From the NCBI RefSeq assembly GCF_008033235.1, contig NZ_CP042432.1, forward strand, positions 992,001 to 1,056,000: a stretch of 64,000 nt of DNA, given 5' to 3'. This DNA comes from Anseongella ginsenosidimutans (GTDB lineage: Bacteria; Bacteroidota; Bacteroidia; Sphingobacteriales; Sphingobacteriaceae). The notes below the pieces were generated by a model. That model did not search any database. It had not been told where the DNA came from and worked only from the letters and a program-made list of their open reading frames with translations. Below are positions 32,484 through 42,481 of the stretch, piece by piece. The stretch's first letter is position 1. Each line of letters starts with the position of its first letter. The position numbers were made by a program, and so were the translations under genes.

Positions 32484-35400
32484 ATGAAAAGAATGCTATG
32501 GCTGTTCCTCCTGGTAGCGTGGATGCCTTGCCTGGCTCAGCAGGTGCAGATTACGGGCGTTGTGACCGACGCCGCCGACGGCACGCCGCTTCCCGGTGTG
32601 GGTGTTGTTGTTAAAGGCGGGCAAAACGGAACGGCAACCGATGCCGAAGGCCGGTATTCCCTGAGCGGGGTGCCTTCAGACGCTGTCCTTGTTTTTTCCT
32701 TCGTGGGGTATAAAACCCTGGAAGAGTCCCTGAACGGCAGGAGTTCACTGGATGCCGCGCTGCAGCAGGATATGCAGGCGCTGGAAGAGGTGGTCGTTGT
32801 AGGATACGGTACGCAGAAAAAGATCAACGTAACAGGGGCGGTGGACCAGATCTCCGGCGAAGAATTGGTAAAAAGACCGCTGGCCAACGTGTTCCAGGGG
32901 CTTCAGGGCGTAAGCCCGGGGCTTAACATTACGTATTCCGGCGGGCAGCCAGGCACTACTCCCAATATAAACGTACGCGGGTTTACATCCATTAACGGCG
33001 GCTCGCCCCTCATCGTCATAGACGGTATCGCCTCGGCCACAGATGACCTTTTAAGGCTGAACCCTTCGGATATTGCCTCCATTTCCGTGTTAAGGGATGC
33101 GGCCTCCGCGGCCATTTACGGGGCCCGGGCCGCTTACGGAGTAGTGCTGGTAACGACCAAAGCGGGTAACATTTCAGGGAAGCAGACCGTCAGCTATAAT
33201 AACTATTTCTCCCTGTCCAGGAGGACGGTGATGCCGGAGCCGGTTACCGATCCGTATATCTTTTCCCGGGTACTGGAGCTTTCTACCAATAATACTCCCT
33301 GGGATTATGTGAATTATTCGGATGAGCATTATAGCTGGGCCAGGGCGCGGTCGGATGATCCTTCCATTGAAGAAGTGCGCCCGGATCCGGAAGATCCAAG
33401 TCGCTGGGCCTATATGGGGAATAACAACTGGAACGACTATTTTTTCAATGAATCCAGTTTTTCCCAATATCACAGCCTTGCCTTCAGCGGCTCCGCACAG
33501 GCAGGAAAGGCGCCCATTGGTTATTACCTGTCAGCGGACTATACCTACGAAAACGGTCTGAATAAACTGACTCCGGATGACTGGACCCGTTATTCGCTCC
33601 GGGCAAGGCTGAATTTTTCGCCGCTGAGCTGGCTGAAACTGGATAATAACCTGAATATATACCAGCCGGAAAGGGATGCGCCCACCTACAGTGTTACCGA
33701 TGTGTATTACCTCCGGCCAATTGATGTAGCCAAAAATCCTGACGGTTCCTGGGCGAATACAGGGGCGGGAAGGCTGGCCGCTCAATTAACGGACGGGGGA
33801 AGGAACGTCAGTACCCGGTTCGGGTTCCAGGATGTTATCCGCGCTGAAGCCACTTTCCTGGAGGGTGAGCTTAAGATCACGGCGAATGCGAGCTTTAAAA
33901 GAGAGTTATGGAAATACCATACCGACTCAAAAAAATATTCTATCGGCTTTGGTCCCGATGATATCCGGGAGGAGGGTGGCTCGGGATGGGTGAGGGAATC
34001 CAACGGGAATGTGAACCACGATGTATATGACCTCTACGCGAATTATAATAAAAACTTCGGGGATCACGGCCTGCAGCTGCTGGCGGGCTATAACCAGGAA
34101 AGCTATGAATGGTCGCTGGTGCGCGCTACCCGGAACGGTATTATTTCTTCTTCCGTACCCTTTATTGCGCTGACCAGCGGAGAGGCAACCATTGAAGTTC
34201 CCCGGGGTTTCGGCGGTGACGCCCGCTACGGGATCCGGAGTTATTTCGGGCGAATTCATTATACGTATAAAGGGCGCTACATCCTGGAAGGGAACGGGCG
34301 CTATGACGGGTCATCCCGCTTCCCGGCATCCAATCGCTGGGGTTTCTTCCCTTCGGTATCTGCTGCCTGGATCGCCAGCGAGGAACCTTTACTGAAGGAT
34401 GCGGGAAACACGCTCACCACGCTTAAATTCCGCGCCTCCCTCGGCGAGCTGGGAAACCAGGACGTGGATTACTTTGGCTACCTGCAAACGCTTCCGCTGA
34501 ACTTGTCGGGTTACCTGATAGACGGCAGCAGGCAAACGGTGATCACGGGCGCGCCTTCCCTGAACGTAGACCCGGATAATTATACCTGGGAAAAGGTGGT
34601 CACCATGAACGTCGGAGCAGATATTGGGTTTTTTAAGGACCGGCTGCAGGCTTCATTTGATTATTATGTGCGGGACACGAAAGGCATGCTTACCCAGGGC
34701 GTGGAATTGCCGGCTGTGCTGGGTACTTCTCCGCCCCGGCAGAACTCCGCCGATCTTTCCACCCGGGGATGGGAGCTGATGCTGCAATATATGGACACTT
34801 ACCAATTGGCTTCCAAGCCTTTCTTCCTGAGCGCCAAGATGATCTTATCCGATTCGCGGTCAGAGATCACCCGGTTCAAGAACGACCAGCTGCTGCTGGG
34901 CAACTACCGGGAAGGGCAGGAGATCGGGGAAATATGGGGCCTTACCAATAACGGCCTTTTCCGGAATGAGGAAGAGATCGCTGCTCTGGACGAAAGCTCA
35001 CTCATCCCCTGGGGCGCGCTGGACATTGTTCCGGGATGGCCAAAGTACAAAGATTTGAATGGGGACGGGAAAATAGAAGCGGGTATCAGCGAAACAGACC
35101 CCAAAGACCTGAGCATAATCGGGAATACGAGCCCCCGGTACCGCATCGGTTTTAACCTGGATATGAGCTGGAACAATATAGACCTCTCCGTTTTCCTGCA
35201 GGGGATTGGCAAAATCGATTTTTACCCGCAGCATTACCTGTATTGGGGCCCCTACCAACAGCCTTATGCAAATGTGTATCCCTGGAACCTGGATTTTTAC
35301 CGGTCTGAAGGGGATAGCCCGCAGGAGCGCTCGGGGCATTCGCAGGCTTACCTTGATGCTGGACTGGCCGATGCAAACCTGGATCCTGCTTTCCCGGTCA

Positions 35401-35714
35401 TGCAATCCTGGCTGGCCGACAATAATTACCGGGATGGCAACGGGAATAAAGTGGGCCTGGACCTTCCCCAGTCGGGATACCTCCAGGATGCTTCTTACCT
35501 GCGCGTGAAGAATATCACGCTGGGTTATACGCTTCCCCAAAGCCTGACGAATAAATGGAAAATGGGGCGGGTTCGCGTATTCGTTTCGGGGGAAAATATC
35601 TTCGAGTTTTCCGCGATCAAAAAATACCTCGATCCGGAATCCATCACCGACGGGTTCGGCTGGGCATACCCTTATCACCGCAAGTACGCAATTGGTTTAA
35701 ACGTTGATCTTTAA
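32484..35714 (+). CDS. SusC/RagA-type TonB-dependent receptor (no STN domain)
   Basis: This is a 1076-residue outer-membrane transporter. A signal peptide (1-18, ending CLAQ) is followed immediately by the carboxypeptidase-regulatory-like domain (about 20-95, ITGVVTDAADGTPLPGVGV). The SusC signature EVVVVGYGTQKK is near residues 102-115, the plug at about 115-225, and the barrel ends YAIGLNVDL. It lacks the STN domain of the other two SusC proteins here, consistent with control by TetR rather than ECF/FecR signalling. The ATG at 32484 is preferred; an ATG at 32439 would add 15 residues before the signal peptide. SusD follows 3 bases later. Confidence 0.95.
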   Translation: MKRMLWLFLLVAWMPCLAQQVQITGVVTDAADGTPLPGVGVVVKGGQNGTATDAEGRYSLSGVPSDAVLVFSFVGYKTLEESLNGRSSLDAALQQDMQALEEVVVVGYGTQKKINVTGAVDQISGEELVKRPLANVFQGLQGVSPGLNITYSGGQPGTTPNINVRGFTSINGGSPLIVIDGIASATDDLLRLNPSDIASISVLRDAASAAIYGARAAYGVVLVTTKAGNISGKQTVSYNNYFSLSRRTVMPEPVTDPYIFSRVLELSTNNTPWDYVNYSDEHYSWARARSDDPSIEEVRPDPEDPSRWAYMGNNNWNDYFFNESSFSQYHSLAFSGSAQAGKAPIGYYLSADYTYENGLNKLTPDDWTRYSLRARLNFSPLSWLKLDNNLNIYQPERDAPTYSVTDVYYLRPIDVAKNPDGSWANTGAGRLAAQLTDGGRNVSTRFGFQDVIRAEATFLEGELKITANASFKRELWKYHTDSKKYSIGFGPDDIREEGGSGWVRESNGNVNHDVYDLYANYNKNFGDHGLQLLAGYNQESYEWSLVRATRNGIISSSVPFIALTSGEATIEVPRGFGGDARYGIRSYFGRIHYTYKGRYILEGNGRYDGSSRFPASNRWGFFPSVSAAWIASEEPLLKDAGNTLTTLKFRASLGELGNQDVDYFGYLQTLPLNLSGYLIDGSRQTVITGAPSLNVDPDNYTWEKVVTMNVGADIGFFKDRLQASFDYYVRDTKGMLTQGVELPAVLGTSPPRQNSADLSTRGWELMLQYMDTYQLASKPFFLSAKMILSDSRSEITRFKNDQLLLGNYREGQEIGEIWGLTNNGLFRNEEEIAALDESSLIPWGALDIVPGWPKYKDLNGDGKIEAGISETDPKDLSIIGNTSPRYRIGFNLDMSWNNIDLSVFLQGIGKIDFYPQHYLYWGPYQQPYANVYPWNLDFYRSEGDSPQERSGHSQAYLDAGLADANLDPAFPVMQSWLADNNYRDGNGNKVGLDLPQSGYLQDASYLRVKNITLGYTLPQSLTNKWKMGRVRVFVSGENIFEFSAIKKYLDPESITDGFGWAYPYHRKYAIGLNVDL

Positions 35715-35717
35715 GTC

Positions 35718-37508
35718 ATGAAAAAACTTATCCTTTTGATTAGTTGCCTTGCGGGGCTTACTTCCTGCAAGAAGGATTTCCTGGACCGCTATCCTCAAAC
35801 CGATATTTCTCCCGAACTGTTCTTCAAATCGGAAGAAGACTTGTCCCTTTATATAAACGGGCTGCTTTCAATTCCCGGCAAAGGCGATTACCAGGCCGAT
35901 CAAAACAGCGATAATACAACTACTACCGCCGCCATTGAGATCAAGAACATGATGACCGGTACGCCCAGTTCTCAAACCATCGGCGGCGGCTGGAGCTGGG
36001 GCAGGCTCAGGGACATCAATTATTTCCTTGATAACTACGGGAAAGCGGAGGTTGCGGAGGAAGTGAAAGCGCATTATGCCGGCCTGGCCAGGTATTACCG
36101 GGCGGTGTTCTACTTTAATATGGTGCAGCGCTACTCGGATGTGCCCTGGTATTCCCATGCGCTGAATCCCGAAGACGAAGAAATGTACAAAGGCCGGGAT
36201 CCGAGGGCGCTGGTAGTGGACAGCATCATGGCGGACCTTGCCTATGCGGCGGCCAGTGTAAGGGAAAGCGTTCCCTCGGGCACCCCCGATACCTGGGCCG
36301 TAAAATTGTTTTACGCCCGCGCGGCTTTGCATGAGGGCACCTTCCGGAAATACCATTCCGAACTGGGCCTGGAAAGTTCTGCCGGCGCCTTCCTGGAAAA
36401 GGCGGCTTCCCTGGCCGGAGAAATTATCTCGTCCGGGAACTTCGCTGTTCATAACACGGGAAATCCCGGCCAGGATTATGCGGCATTGTTCAATAGCCAG
36501 GACCTGCTGTCCAACAGCGAGGTGATCCTTGCCAATATATACGATGTGAACAAAGACCGGGGAAGCGATATTAATTCTACCGTTTTCGGGGATTATGAGC
36601 AGGCGCCTTCCCGCGACCTGGTGCAAACCTACCTCAACAGCGACGGTACGCGCTACACGGAGCTTCCCGGTTATGAAACCTTTGGCTTTGTACAGGAATT
36701 CAGCAACCGGGATCCACGACTTCGGCAAACCCTTGCTTACCCTGGTTGGGTGCGGCAATCGGACGGAACCCCTTACGTGCAGCGCTTAAATAAAAATTTT
36801 ACCGGCTACCACCAGCTAAAGGGGTATAGCAACAGCACAAGCAGTATTATCAACGGAAGCGTGGATTTTCCGGCTTACCGCTATGCGGAAGCCCTGCTCA
36901 TTTATGCCGAAGCAAAAGCGGAACTGGATCAGCTGACCCAGGCGGATCTGGACATTTCGCTGAATCTCCTGCGCGACAGGGCCGGCCTCCCCCGCCTGGA
37001 TATGGCGCTGGCCAACGCTAACCCCGATTCTTTCCTGGAGGCAAAGTATCCGACCCTGGACGGGACAAATAAAGGCGTTTTGCTGGAGATCAGGCGGGAA
37101 AGAAGGGTGGAATTCGCCCTGGAAGGATACCGTTACGATGACCTGATGCGCTGGCATGCCGGGAAACTGCTGGAAAACATACCTGAAGGGATGTATTTTC
37201 CGGGGCTCGGCAAATTTGACCTGACCGGCGACGGCATCGAAGACATTATGCTCATTGACAAAGACAGCGATATTCCTGCGGAGGATCAGAAGGAAAAGAA
37301 TTCCCTTGGTGTTGTGCTGACCTATTACAAAGCCGGTACGATCAACGATGATGTGACGGTGTACCTGGAAAACGGCAATAACGGGGGAACCATGGTGACC
37401 GAAACCGCTCCCCGTCAGTTTATTGAACCAAAGTATTACTACCGGCCCATCCCACGGCAGCAGGTGGTGCTGAACCCCGAGCTGGAACAGCTGTTTGGAT
37501 GGGAATAA
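35718..37508 (+). CDS. SusD/RagB family substrate-binding lipoprotein
   Basis: This is a 596-residue surface lipoprotein. The lipobox is GLTSC (Cys17), followed by the hallmark KKDFLDRYPQTDIS. Helical repeats with LARYYRAVFYFNMVQRYSDVPWY lie at about 125-145. The C-terminal region has LDISLNLLRDRAGLP and LLEIRRERRVEFALEGYRYDDLMRW, both family-typical, and ends with YYRPIPRQQVVLNPELEQ. It should form the lid of the preceding SusC receptor. An alkaline-phosphatase-superfamily gene follows 36 bases later and may belong to the operon. Confidence 0.96.
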   Translation: MKKLILLISCLAGLTSCKKDFLDRYPQTDISPELFFKSEEDLSLYINGLLSIPGKGDYQADQNSDNTTTTAAIEIKNMMTGTPSSQTIGGGWSWGRLRDINYFLDNYGKAEVAEEVKAHYAGLARYYRAVFYFNMVQRYSDVPWYSHALNPEDEEMYKGRDPRALVVDSIMADLAYAAASVRESVPSGTPDTWAVKLFYARAALHEGTFRKYHSELGLESSAGAFLEKAASLAGEIISSGNFAVHNTGNPGQDYAALFNSQDLLSNSEVILANIYDVNKDRGSDINSTVFGDYEQAPSRDLVQTYLNSDGTRYTELPGYETFGFVQEFSNRDPRLRQTLAYPGWVRQSDGTPYVQRLNKNFTGYHQLKGYSNSTSSIINGSVDFPAYRYAEALLIYAEAKAELDQLTQADLDISLNLLRDRAGLPRLDMALANANPDSFLEAKYPTLDGTNKGVLLEIRRERRVEFALEGYRYDDLMRWHAGKLLENIPEGMYFPGLGKFDLTGDGIEDIMLIDKDSDIPAEDQKEKNSLGVVLTYYKAGTINDDVTVYLENGNNGGTMVTETAPRQFIEPKYYYRPIPRQQVVLNPELEQLFGWE

Positions 37509-37544
37509 AAAAACAGAAGTATTGTGCTTGCTAAATAACGATTT

Positions 37545-38795
37545 ATGAAAGTTTTGTTGAAAGTATTTGTTCTTTCGCTCTGCTCTCTGATTATGCTACT
37601 TTTCCCGGGAGGCTTATCGGCGCAGGAGAAAAAGGTTTTGTTTGTCATCGTGGACGGCATTCCCGCCGACGTCCTGGAGAAGCTTCCTACCCCGCGGCTG
37701 GATGCTATTGCCGCGGAAGGCGGTTATGCCAGGGCTTATGTGGGCGGAGAAAAAGACGGCTATTCGCAGAGCCCTACCATTTCGGCCGTAGGCTATAATA
37801 GTCTTATTACGGGCACCTGGACGAATAAACACAACGTATGGGGGAATGGCATTGAAGAGCCCAATTACCACTACCATAATATTTTCCGCTTCGCGGAAGA
37901 ACTGGATCCGGTAAAGAAAACGGCGGTTTTTTCCACCTGGCTGGATAATCGCACGAAACTGATCGGCGAAGGGCTCCCGGAGGCGGGGAATATCCTGCTG
38001 GACGCACATTTCGATGGTTATGAGCTGGACACCACGCGTTTTCCTCATGGCAACGACAGGTTGTTCATCCATAAGATCGATGAACACGTAGTAGATGAAG
38101 CCGTCAATTATATTAAAACGGAAAGCCCGGACCTTTCCTGGGTATACCTTGAATATTCCGATGATATGGGCCACCGTTACGGGGACAGCAAGCAATTCTA
38201 TGAATCTGTGAAAATCGTGGACGAGCAGATGGGCCGGCTTTGGGAGGCGATCAGTTACCGCGAGGAAAACTTCCGCGGAGAAGACTGGGAAATTTATATC
38301 ACCACTGACCATGGCCGGGATGCCGCCACCGGAAAGGGCCACGGCGGGCAATCCGACCGTGAAAGGCAAACCTGGATCGTCACGAATGCCGCCGGCCTGA
38401 ACAATTATTTCCGGGAACAGGAACCGGGCATCGTGGACATCCTGCCGTCTATGCTCCGGTCACTGGAACTGCCGGTTCCGCGGGATCAGCTATTTGAGCT
38501 GGATGGCATTCCCATTACCGGGAAAATTTCGGTCACGTCCCCTGGAGCCCGGCTGGAGAACGGAAAGCTGCAAGTTTCCTGGAAGCCGGCGGAAAAGAAG
38601 GGAAAGGTCACAATATGGCTGAGTACGACCAACAATTTCTATACCGGCGGAAAGGATCAATACCGTCCGGTGGCAAAGGTTCCGCTGAAAGCCGGTGAAG
38701 CCGAAATTGACCTGAGCGGCATGCCTTCCTCATTTTATAAAGTAGTGATCCAGGGGAAGCACAACGCGGTCAACCGCTGGGTAAAACTTCCCTGA
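37545..38795 (+). CDS. Exported alkaline-phosphatase-superfamily enzyme (nucleotide pyrophosphatase/phosphodiesterase type)
   Basis: The product has 416 residues with a signal peptide (about 1-26, ending SAQ). The catalytic domain has the two-metal ligands of the superfamily: Asp37 (VIVDGIP), a Ser/Thr nucleophile region near 76-82 (SPTISAVGYNSL), SDDMGHRYG, TTDHGRDA, and a final His in GHGGQSD. The C-terminal 80 residues form a beta-sandwich (about 330-416, VTIWLSTTNNFYTGG). It would hydrolyse a phosphodiester or phosphate/sulfate ester in the periplasm. It follows the TetR-linked SusC/SusD pair, so the imported ligand may carry such a group, for example a teichoic-acid-like or phospho-substituted glycan (inference). 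Confidence 0.88.
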   Translation: MKVLLKVFVLSLCSLIMLLFPGGLSAQEKKVLFVIVDGIPADVLEKLPTPRLDAIAAEGGYARAYVGGEKDGYSQSPTISAVGYNSLITGTWTNKHNVWGNGIEEPNYHYHNIFRFAEELDPVKKTAVFSTWLDNRTKLIGEGLPEAGNILLDAHFDGYELDTTRFPHGNDRLFIHKIDEHVVDEAVNYIKTESPDLSWVYLEYSDDMGHRYGDSKQFYESVKIVDEQMGRLWEAISYREENFRGEDWEIYITTDHGRDAATGKGHGGQSDRERQTWIVTNAAGLNNYFREQEPGIVDILPSMLRSLELPVPRDQLFELDGIPITGKISVTSPGARLENGKLQVSWKPAEKKGKVTIWLSTTNNFYTGGKDQYRPVAKVPLKAGEAEIDLSGMPSSFYKVVIQGKHNAVNRWVKLP

Positions 38796-38861
38796 TCCCG
38801 GCCTGGTAAACTGCAAGTTCGCTGCCTCATTAGCGCAAATCCGGCATCAAAATTGGCTCCT

Positions 38862-39902
38862 TTAATTGTATTGCTCTGAAAGCCAGTTGAAGAGCGGAGG
38901 CCTGTTTTCGGCGGTAAAGCCTTCGAGCCGGACAGCCAGGTTCAGCCGCCTGGCTGTCGCTTCAAATTTTTGACTGATGCTGCCGTCATTCCGGTTACTG
39001 AAAATCGCGATCAGGAGTTTTTTTGAAGGATTTCGATAAACGATATTCAGGAAGCCGGAAGTTTCCCCGGAGTGGAAAAGTGCCTGAGAACCATCTTTTT
39101 CCCTTCCTGAAAACCAGCCGTAGCCATAACCCACGCTATTGTTAACGGGCGCCTGGCTGGAAAAAGCGGCGTTCAAAAGACCGGCTGAAACCAGCTTTTC
39201 CGTAAATAAGGCTTCGTGCCATTTGAGATAATCCACCAGGGACGTATAAACGCCGCCGTCCCCCTTGGTAGCCGAAGTAAGGCTTTGATCATTTAAGATG
39301 AATCCGCCTTCAGAGCTGTCCCCGGCGGGAACATACCCCAGGGCGCGCTGCGGGATGGTGCAGCCGGGCTCGTAAACCAGCGATGTACTCATGGCCAGCG
39401 GGTCGAATATCAGGGATTTCATCAGTGCAGGGAAGCTCTTGCCGGAAACTTTTTCGGCAAGCAGGGCCAGGAGGCAGTAACCGGTATTGCTGTAGCGGAA
39501 TTGCTGTCCTGGTTTAAAATATAAGCCCTTGTGCGCATTTACCAGTTCAAGGACATCTTCATCCAGCAGCTGGGTTCGCCTGGCCGGAGGGATCAGGGCT
39601 TCGTAATCCCGGATTCCTGAGGTGTGGGTAAGCAGCTGCCGGATCGTAATATCGCGGTAGTTTGCGGCGAAAGGACTAAAAAAGCGCTTCAAAGGGTCTT
39701 CAAGCTGCAATTCCTTTCGTTCACTTAGCATGAGTACGCTCATTGCCGTGAACTGTTTACTCACCGATGCCATGCGAAAATTACTGAGCGGGGTGATGGG
39801 CGCCTTTAATTCGAGATTTGCCAGGCCTGTACATTCGGGCTGCATATTCCGGCCGGATTGAAAGGCCAGCATGGCAAAACCGGGTTCTTCAGCGGGTGTC
39901 AT
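38862..39902 (-). CDS. Serine hydrolase, class C beta-lactamase/penicillin-binding-protein-like
   Basis: This is a 346-residue enzyme. It has the class C triad: SVSK (Ser46-Lys49), YSN (Tyr137-Asn139) and HSGET near the C-terminus for the H/KxG motif. The ATG at 39902 starts right at the domain (EEPGFAMLAFQSGRNMQPE) and leaves no signal peptide, so the protein may be cytoplasmic, unusual for this family. The frame is open 26 codons further upstream, but that part does not form a good signal peptide. Members hydrolyse esters, amides or D-amino-acid peptides; specificity is unknown. It is divergent from the NPPHGQPGH-motif gene. Confidence 0.88.
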   Translation of the reverse strand: MTPAEEPGFAMLAFQSGRNMQPECTGLANLELKAPITPLSNFRMASVSKQFTAMSVLMLSERKELQLEDPLKRFFSPFAANYRDITIRQLLTHTSGIRDYEALIPPARRTQLLDEDVLELVNAHKGLYFKPGQQFRYSNTGYCLLALLAEKVSGKSFPALMKSLIFDPLAMSTSLVYEPGCTIPQRALGYVPAGDSSEGGFILNDQSLTSATKGDGGVYTSLVDYLKWHEALFTEKLVSAGLLNAAFSSQAPVNNSVGYGYGWFSGREKDGSQALFHSGETSGFLNIVYRNPSKKLLIAIFSNRNDGSISQKFEATARRLNLAVRLEGFTAENRPPLFNWLSEQYN

Positions 39903-39908
39903 AAGGAC

Positions 39909-39939
39909 TTTTATTCTAATAAGGGAATGCCTACCTTTG
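39909..39939 (+). promoter_or_regulatory. Candidate promoter of the NPPHGQPGH-motif gene
   Basis: TACCTTTG (39932-39939) is an exact TAnnTTTG box. TTTA at 39910-39913 lies about 18-19 bases upstream as a weak -33 element. The gene starts at 39995. Confidence 0.45.
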
Positions 39940-39994
39940 GAACGGTGCAAACCGATGCCGGATTGCAAAATACGACGCAAAAAATTAAAAGCAA

Positions 39995-40357
39995 ATGTTA
40001 AAAATATTTCTCGGTATCCTGGCAGTGATATTGGCAGTAGCGCTGCTTACCAACAGATCAAAAGAAGAGGTCCCCGCAGCAGTTCCGCCGGTACCGGTAA
40101 CCAACCAGCAGGGAGCCGCCGGCGCTCAGCAGGGGGCCACCAGCGCTGCTCCTAAGATGAACCCGCCGCACGGGCAGCCCGGCCATCGCTGCGATATTGC
40201 GGTAGGCGCTCCGCTTCCGGCTGCAGCCGCACCGGCCGCAGCTCCTCAGGACCTGTCTCCCAAAAAAGCGGATACCAGGGTAGCTCTTAATCCGCCGCAC
40301 GGGCAGCCGGGGCATGATTGCGCAGTTCCGGTCGGAAAGCCTTTACCCCAGAAGTAA
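39995..40357 (+). CDS. Small anchored protein with duplicated NPPHGQPGHxC motif
   Basis: The product has 120 residues. One N-terminal membrane helix (about 2-19, no cleavage site evident) is followed by an Ala/Pro/Gln-rich linker. Two copies of the motif NPPHGQPGHxC...VGxPLP follow at residues 56-74 and 99-117, separated by another Ala/Pro linker. The copies share invariant His, Gly and one Cys each, a plausible metal-binding or covalent cross-linking element. The DNA of the copies shares a 17-base identity, so the duplication is not ancient. I recall similar NPxHGxPGHRC motifs in uncharacterised Bacteroidota proteins but know no function. Probably exposed to the periplasm. Confidence 0.8.
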   Translation: MLKIFLGILAVILAVALLTNRSKEEVPAAVPPVPVTNQQGAAGAQQGATSAAPKMNPPHGQPGHRCDIAVGAPLPAAAAPAAAPQDLSPKKADTRVALNPPHGQPGHDCAVPVGKPLPQK

Positions 40358-40368
40358 GGGGAGAGGAA

Positions 40369-42369
40369 CTACATAGGAGCGGGCAGTTTCCCGTACAGCT
40401 CCGGTATTTTAAAGCTGATCGTTTTTCCCACCTTTTTGCCATCCTTATAGGTGGTCACCCGGAAGGTGTCGGCGTCTTTGGGAGGGCTTAAAGGTTCGCC
40501 CATGTATTGATCCAGGAATTTATCGGGCCAGGTGCCGTCAAACGTATAGAAAATATCCGTTCCGGGTATTTCCGTACTTAAAGTGATCAGCATTTCCTTT
40601 TTATCCGGGCCCCATTTGGGGGTCACAATAGGGTCGTAGGCGCTTCTTGAATAGTTGATTTCGGCTGCATCGAAGCGGTTGAAATGAACTTCCATCCGGC
40701 GAATAAAATCCGCCCAGTTCCTTCGTTCCTGCTGCGACCAGAAAACCTCGGCAAGGGCCAGCCCGCGCGGCCAGGTCATGTACTCCGCATGGCGGCCGTT
40801 CGGCACCGATTCTGTCCATAAATTCCCTTGCCCGCCGAGAATCATTTCAGGATTTACACCGTCCGGTACCGGGTTAAAAATATAGGAATCGGTCAGCCGC
40901 AGCATAGAGTAGGTGGGCGGCTCCGCCGCCGGATCGCCCTGGTAAAGGTCAAGGTAACAATGACTGTTGGGAGTCATGATCACGTGATGGCCCATTTTAG
41001 CCGCTTTTATCCCTCCTTCCATTCCTCTCCAGGACATCACCGTCGCCTCCGGGGCCAGGCCGCCTTCCAGTATCTCGTCCCAGCCGATAAGCCTTTTACC
41101 TTTTGCGTGCAGGATCTTTTCCGCCCGCTTTATAAAATAGCTCTGAAGCTGGTTTACGTTACTGAGCCCTTCCGCCTGCATTTTACGCTGGCATTTCGGG
41201 CATTTCCTCCAGAAACCCTTGTAAGCTTCGTCTCCGCCGATATGAATATACTTGCCCGGAAATAACTGCGCTACTTCAGTGAGTACCTTGTCCAGGAACT
41301 GATACACCTGCTCATTGCCCGCGCAAAGACTATTGTCGATCTCCGCGTAGTACCGGCTGCCGGGATTCACATAATAGGTGTCCTCCACGCAGGCAAGTTC
41401 GGGATAAGCGGCAATGGCCGCCAGGCTGTGACCGGGTACGTCTATTTCCGGCAATACGGTGACAAAGCGCTTTTCCGCGTAACGCACGACCTCTTTTATT
41501 TCCTCCTGGGAGTAATACCCGCCATAAGAAGGTAACTCACCCGGCGCAGGCCGGTCCCGCTCCCACCAAAGGCCGGTACGGGGTACCCGCCAGGCTCCCA
41601 CGGATGTTAGCTTCGGCAGGCTTTTAATCTCAATGCGCCAGCCCTGATCATCGGTCAGGTGCCAGTGAAACACATTCATCTTGTATTTTGCCAGCTGGTC
41701 AATGTATTTCTTGACAAAAGGAACCGGGAAAAAGTGCCGGCTCACGTCCAGCATTAGTCCTCTCCACTCAAAACGGGGGAAATCCGTGATCAGCACACTG
41801 GGGATTTCCCAATGTACTCCTTTTACGTGCCGGCGGGCCGCTATTTCGGCAGGCAACAACTGCATGAGGGTTTGCATGCCGTAAAAAAGCCCGGCAGCCT
41901 CATTTGCATGAATGCTTACTTTGGCGGGGCTTGCTTCCAGGCGATATCCTTCTTCCCCTATCAATTGGTCCCGTACATCGTTCAAGGCCAGGTAGATGCC
42001 TTTCCCTCCTTCCACCTTCCCGGGGGCGCTTACCGGGAAGCTGTATCCCGTAGGCAAAGCGATCATTTCAGAAAAAAGAGCGGCAAGGTCCTTTAAATTC
42101 GCGTTGTTGGGATCAATCAGGATAGGCGTCACCGAATCGAGTTTGAACACGCCTTCCCCGGCTTCCATGTTCACGGGAACGGGAATCAGGTTAATTCGCT
42201 TTTCCGGAGGATCAGCGGCCGGGCCGGACGTGCCGGCAACTTCCGGGCTGGCGCCGGCAAGCGGCCCATGCGTTGTGGTTTCTGTTTGCTGCAGCGCCGC
42301 CTGAGCAAACGACTCAGAAATGCTGCCTGCAAGAAGGAAAAGGAAAAAGCTTACGTAAACTTTTATCAT
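40369..42369 (-). CDS. Beta-N-acetylhexosaminidase, GH20 family
   Basis: This is a 666-residue exported glycosidase with a signal peptide (about 1-22, ending SFAQ). The N-terminal GH20b-like domain spans about 55-185. The TIM barrel (about 190-540) opens with FPRFEWRGLMLDVSRHF and contains WHLTDDQGWRIEIK. The catalytic pair Asp380-Glu381 lies in HIGGDEAYKGFW. A short beta domain ends the protein. It removes terminal GlcNAc or GalNAc from glycans by substrate-assisted catalysis. A CPKCQ motif after the catalytic loop (about 390-394) may form a disulfide or bind metal. It is divergent from a gene at 42550; a 7/8 promoter box lies at 42397-42404 on the minus strand. Confidence 0.95.
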   Translation of the reverse strand: MIKVYVSFFLFLLAGSISESFAQAALQQTETTTHGPLAGASPEVAGTSGPAADPPEKRINLIPVPVNMEAGEGVFKLDSVTPILIDPNNANLKDLAALFSEMIALPTGYSFPVSAPGKVEGGKGIYLALNDVRDQLIGEEGYRLEASPAKVSIHANEAAGLFYGMQTLMQLLPAEIAARRHVKGVHWEIPSVLITDFPRFEWRGLMLDVSRHFFPVPFVKKYIDQLAKYKMNVFHWHLTDDQGWRIEIKSLPKLTSVGAWRVPRTGLWWERDRPAPGELPSYGGYYSQEEIKEVVRYAEKRFVTVLPEIDVPGHSLAAIAAYPELACVEDTYYVNPGSRYYAEIDNSLCAGNEQVYQFLDKVLTEVAQLFPGKYIHIGGDEAYKGFWRKCPKCQRKMQAEGLSNVNQLQSYFIKRAEKILHAKGKRLIGWDEILEGGLAPEATVMSWRGMEGGIKAAKMGHHVIMTPNSHCYLDLYQGDPAAEPPTYSMLRLTDSYIFNPVPDGVNPEMILGGQGNLWTESVPNGRHAEYMTWPRGLALAEVFWSQQERRNWADFIRRMEVHFNRFDAAEINYSRSAYDPIVTPKWGPDKKEMLITLSTEIPGTDIFYTFDGTWPDKFLDQYMGEPLSPPKDADTFRVTTYKDGKKVGKTISFKIPELYGKLPAPM

Positions 42370-42481
42370 TTAATCGGCATTTAAAGATGGAACTGGTAAA
42401 AATACAGCATTTTGTGAAATTTGTCATACTCCCTTTACCTTTAAAGCCTTAGTGCGGCAACGGCTAAAGTATTATTATCAC

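Noticed and set aside
39903..39980. Longer N-terminus of the 38862 serine hydrolase
   Set aside because: The extra 26 residues are basic, not a signal peptide, and would overlap the promoter of the divergent gene.
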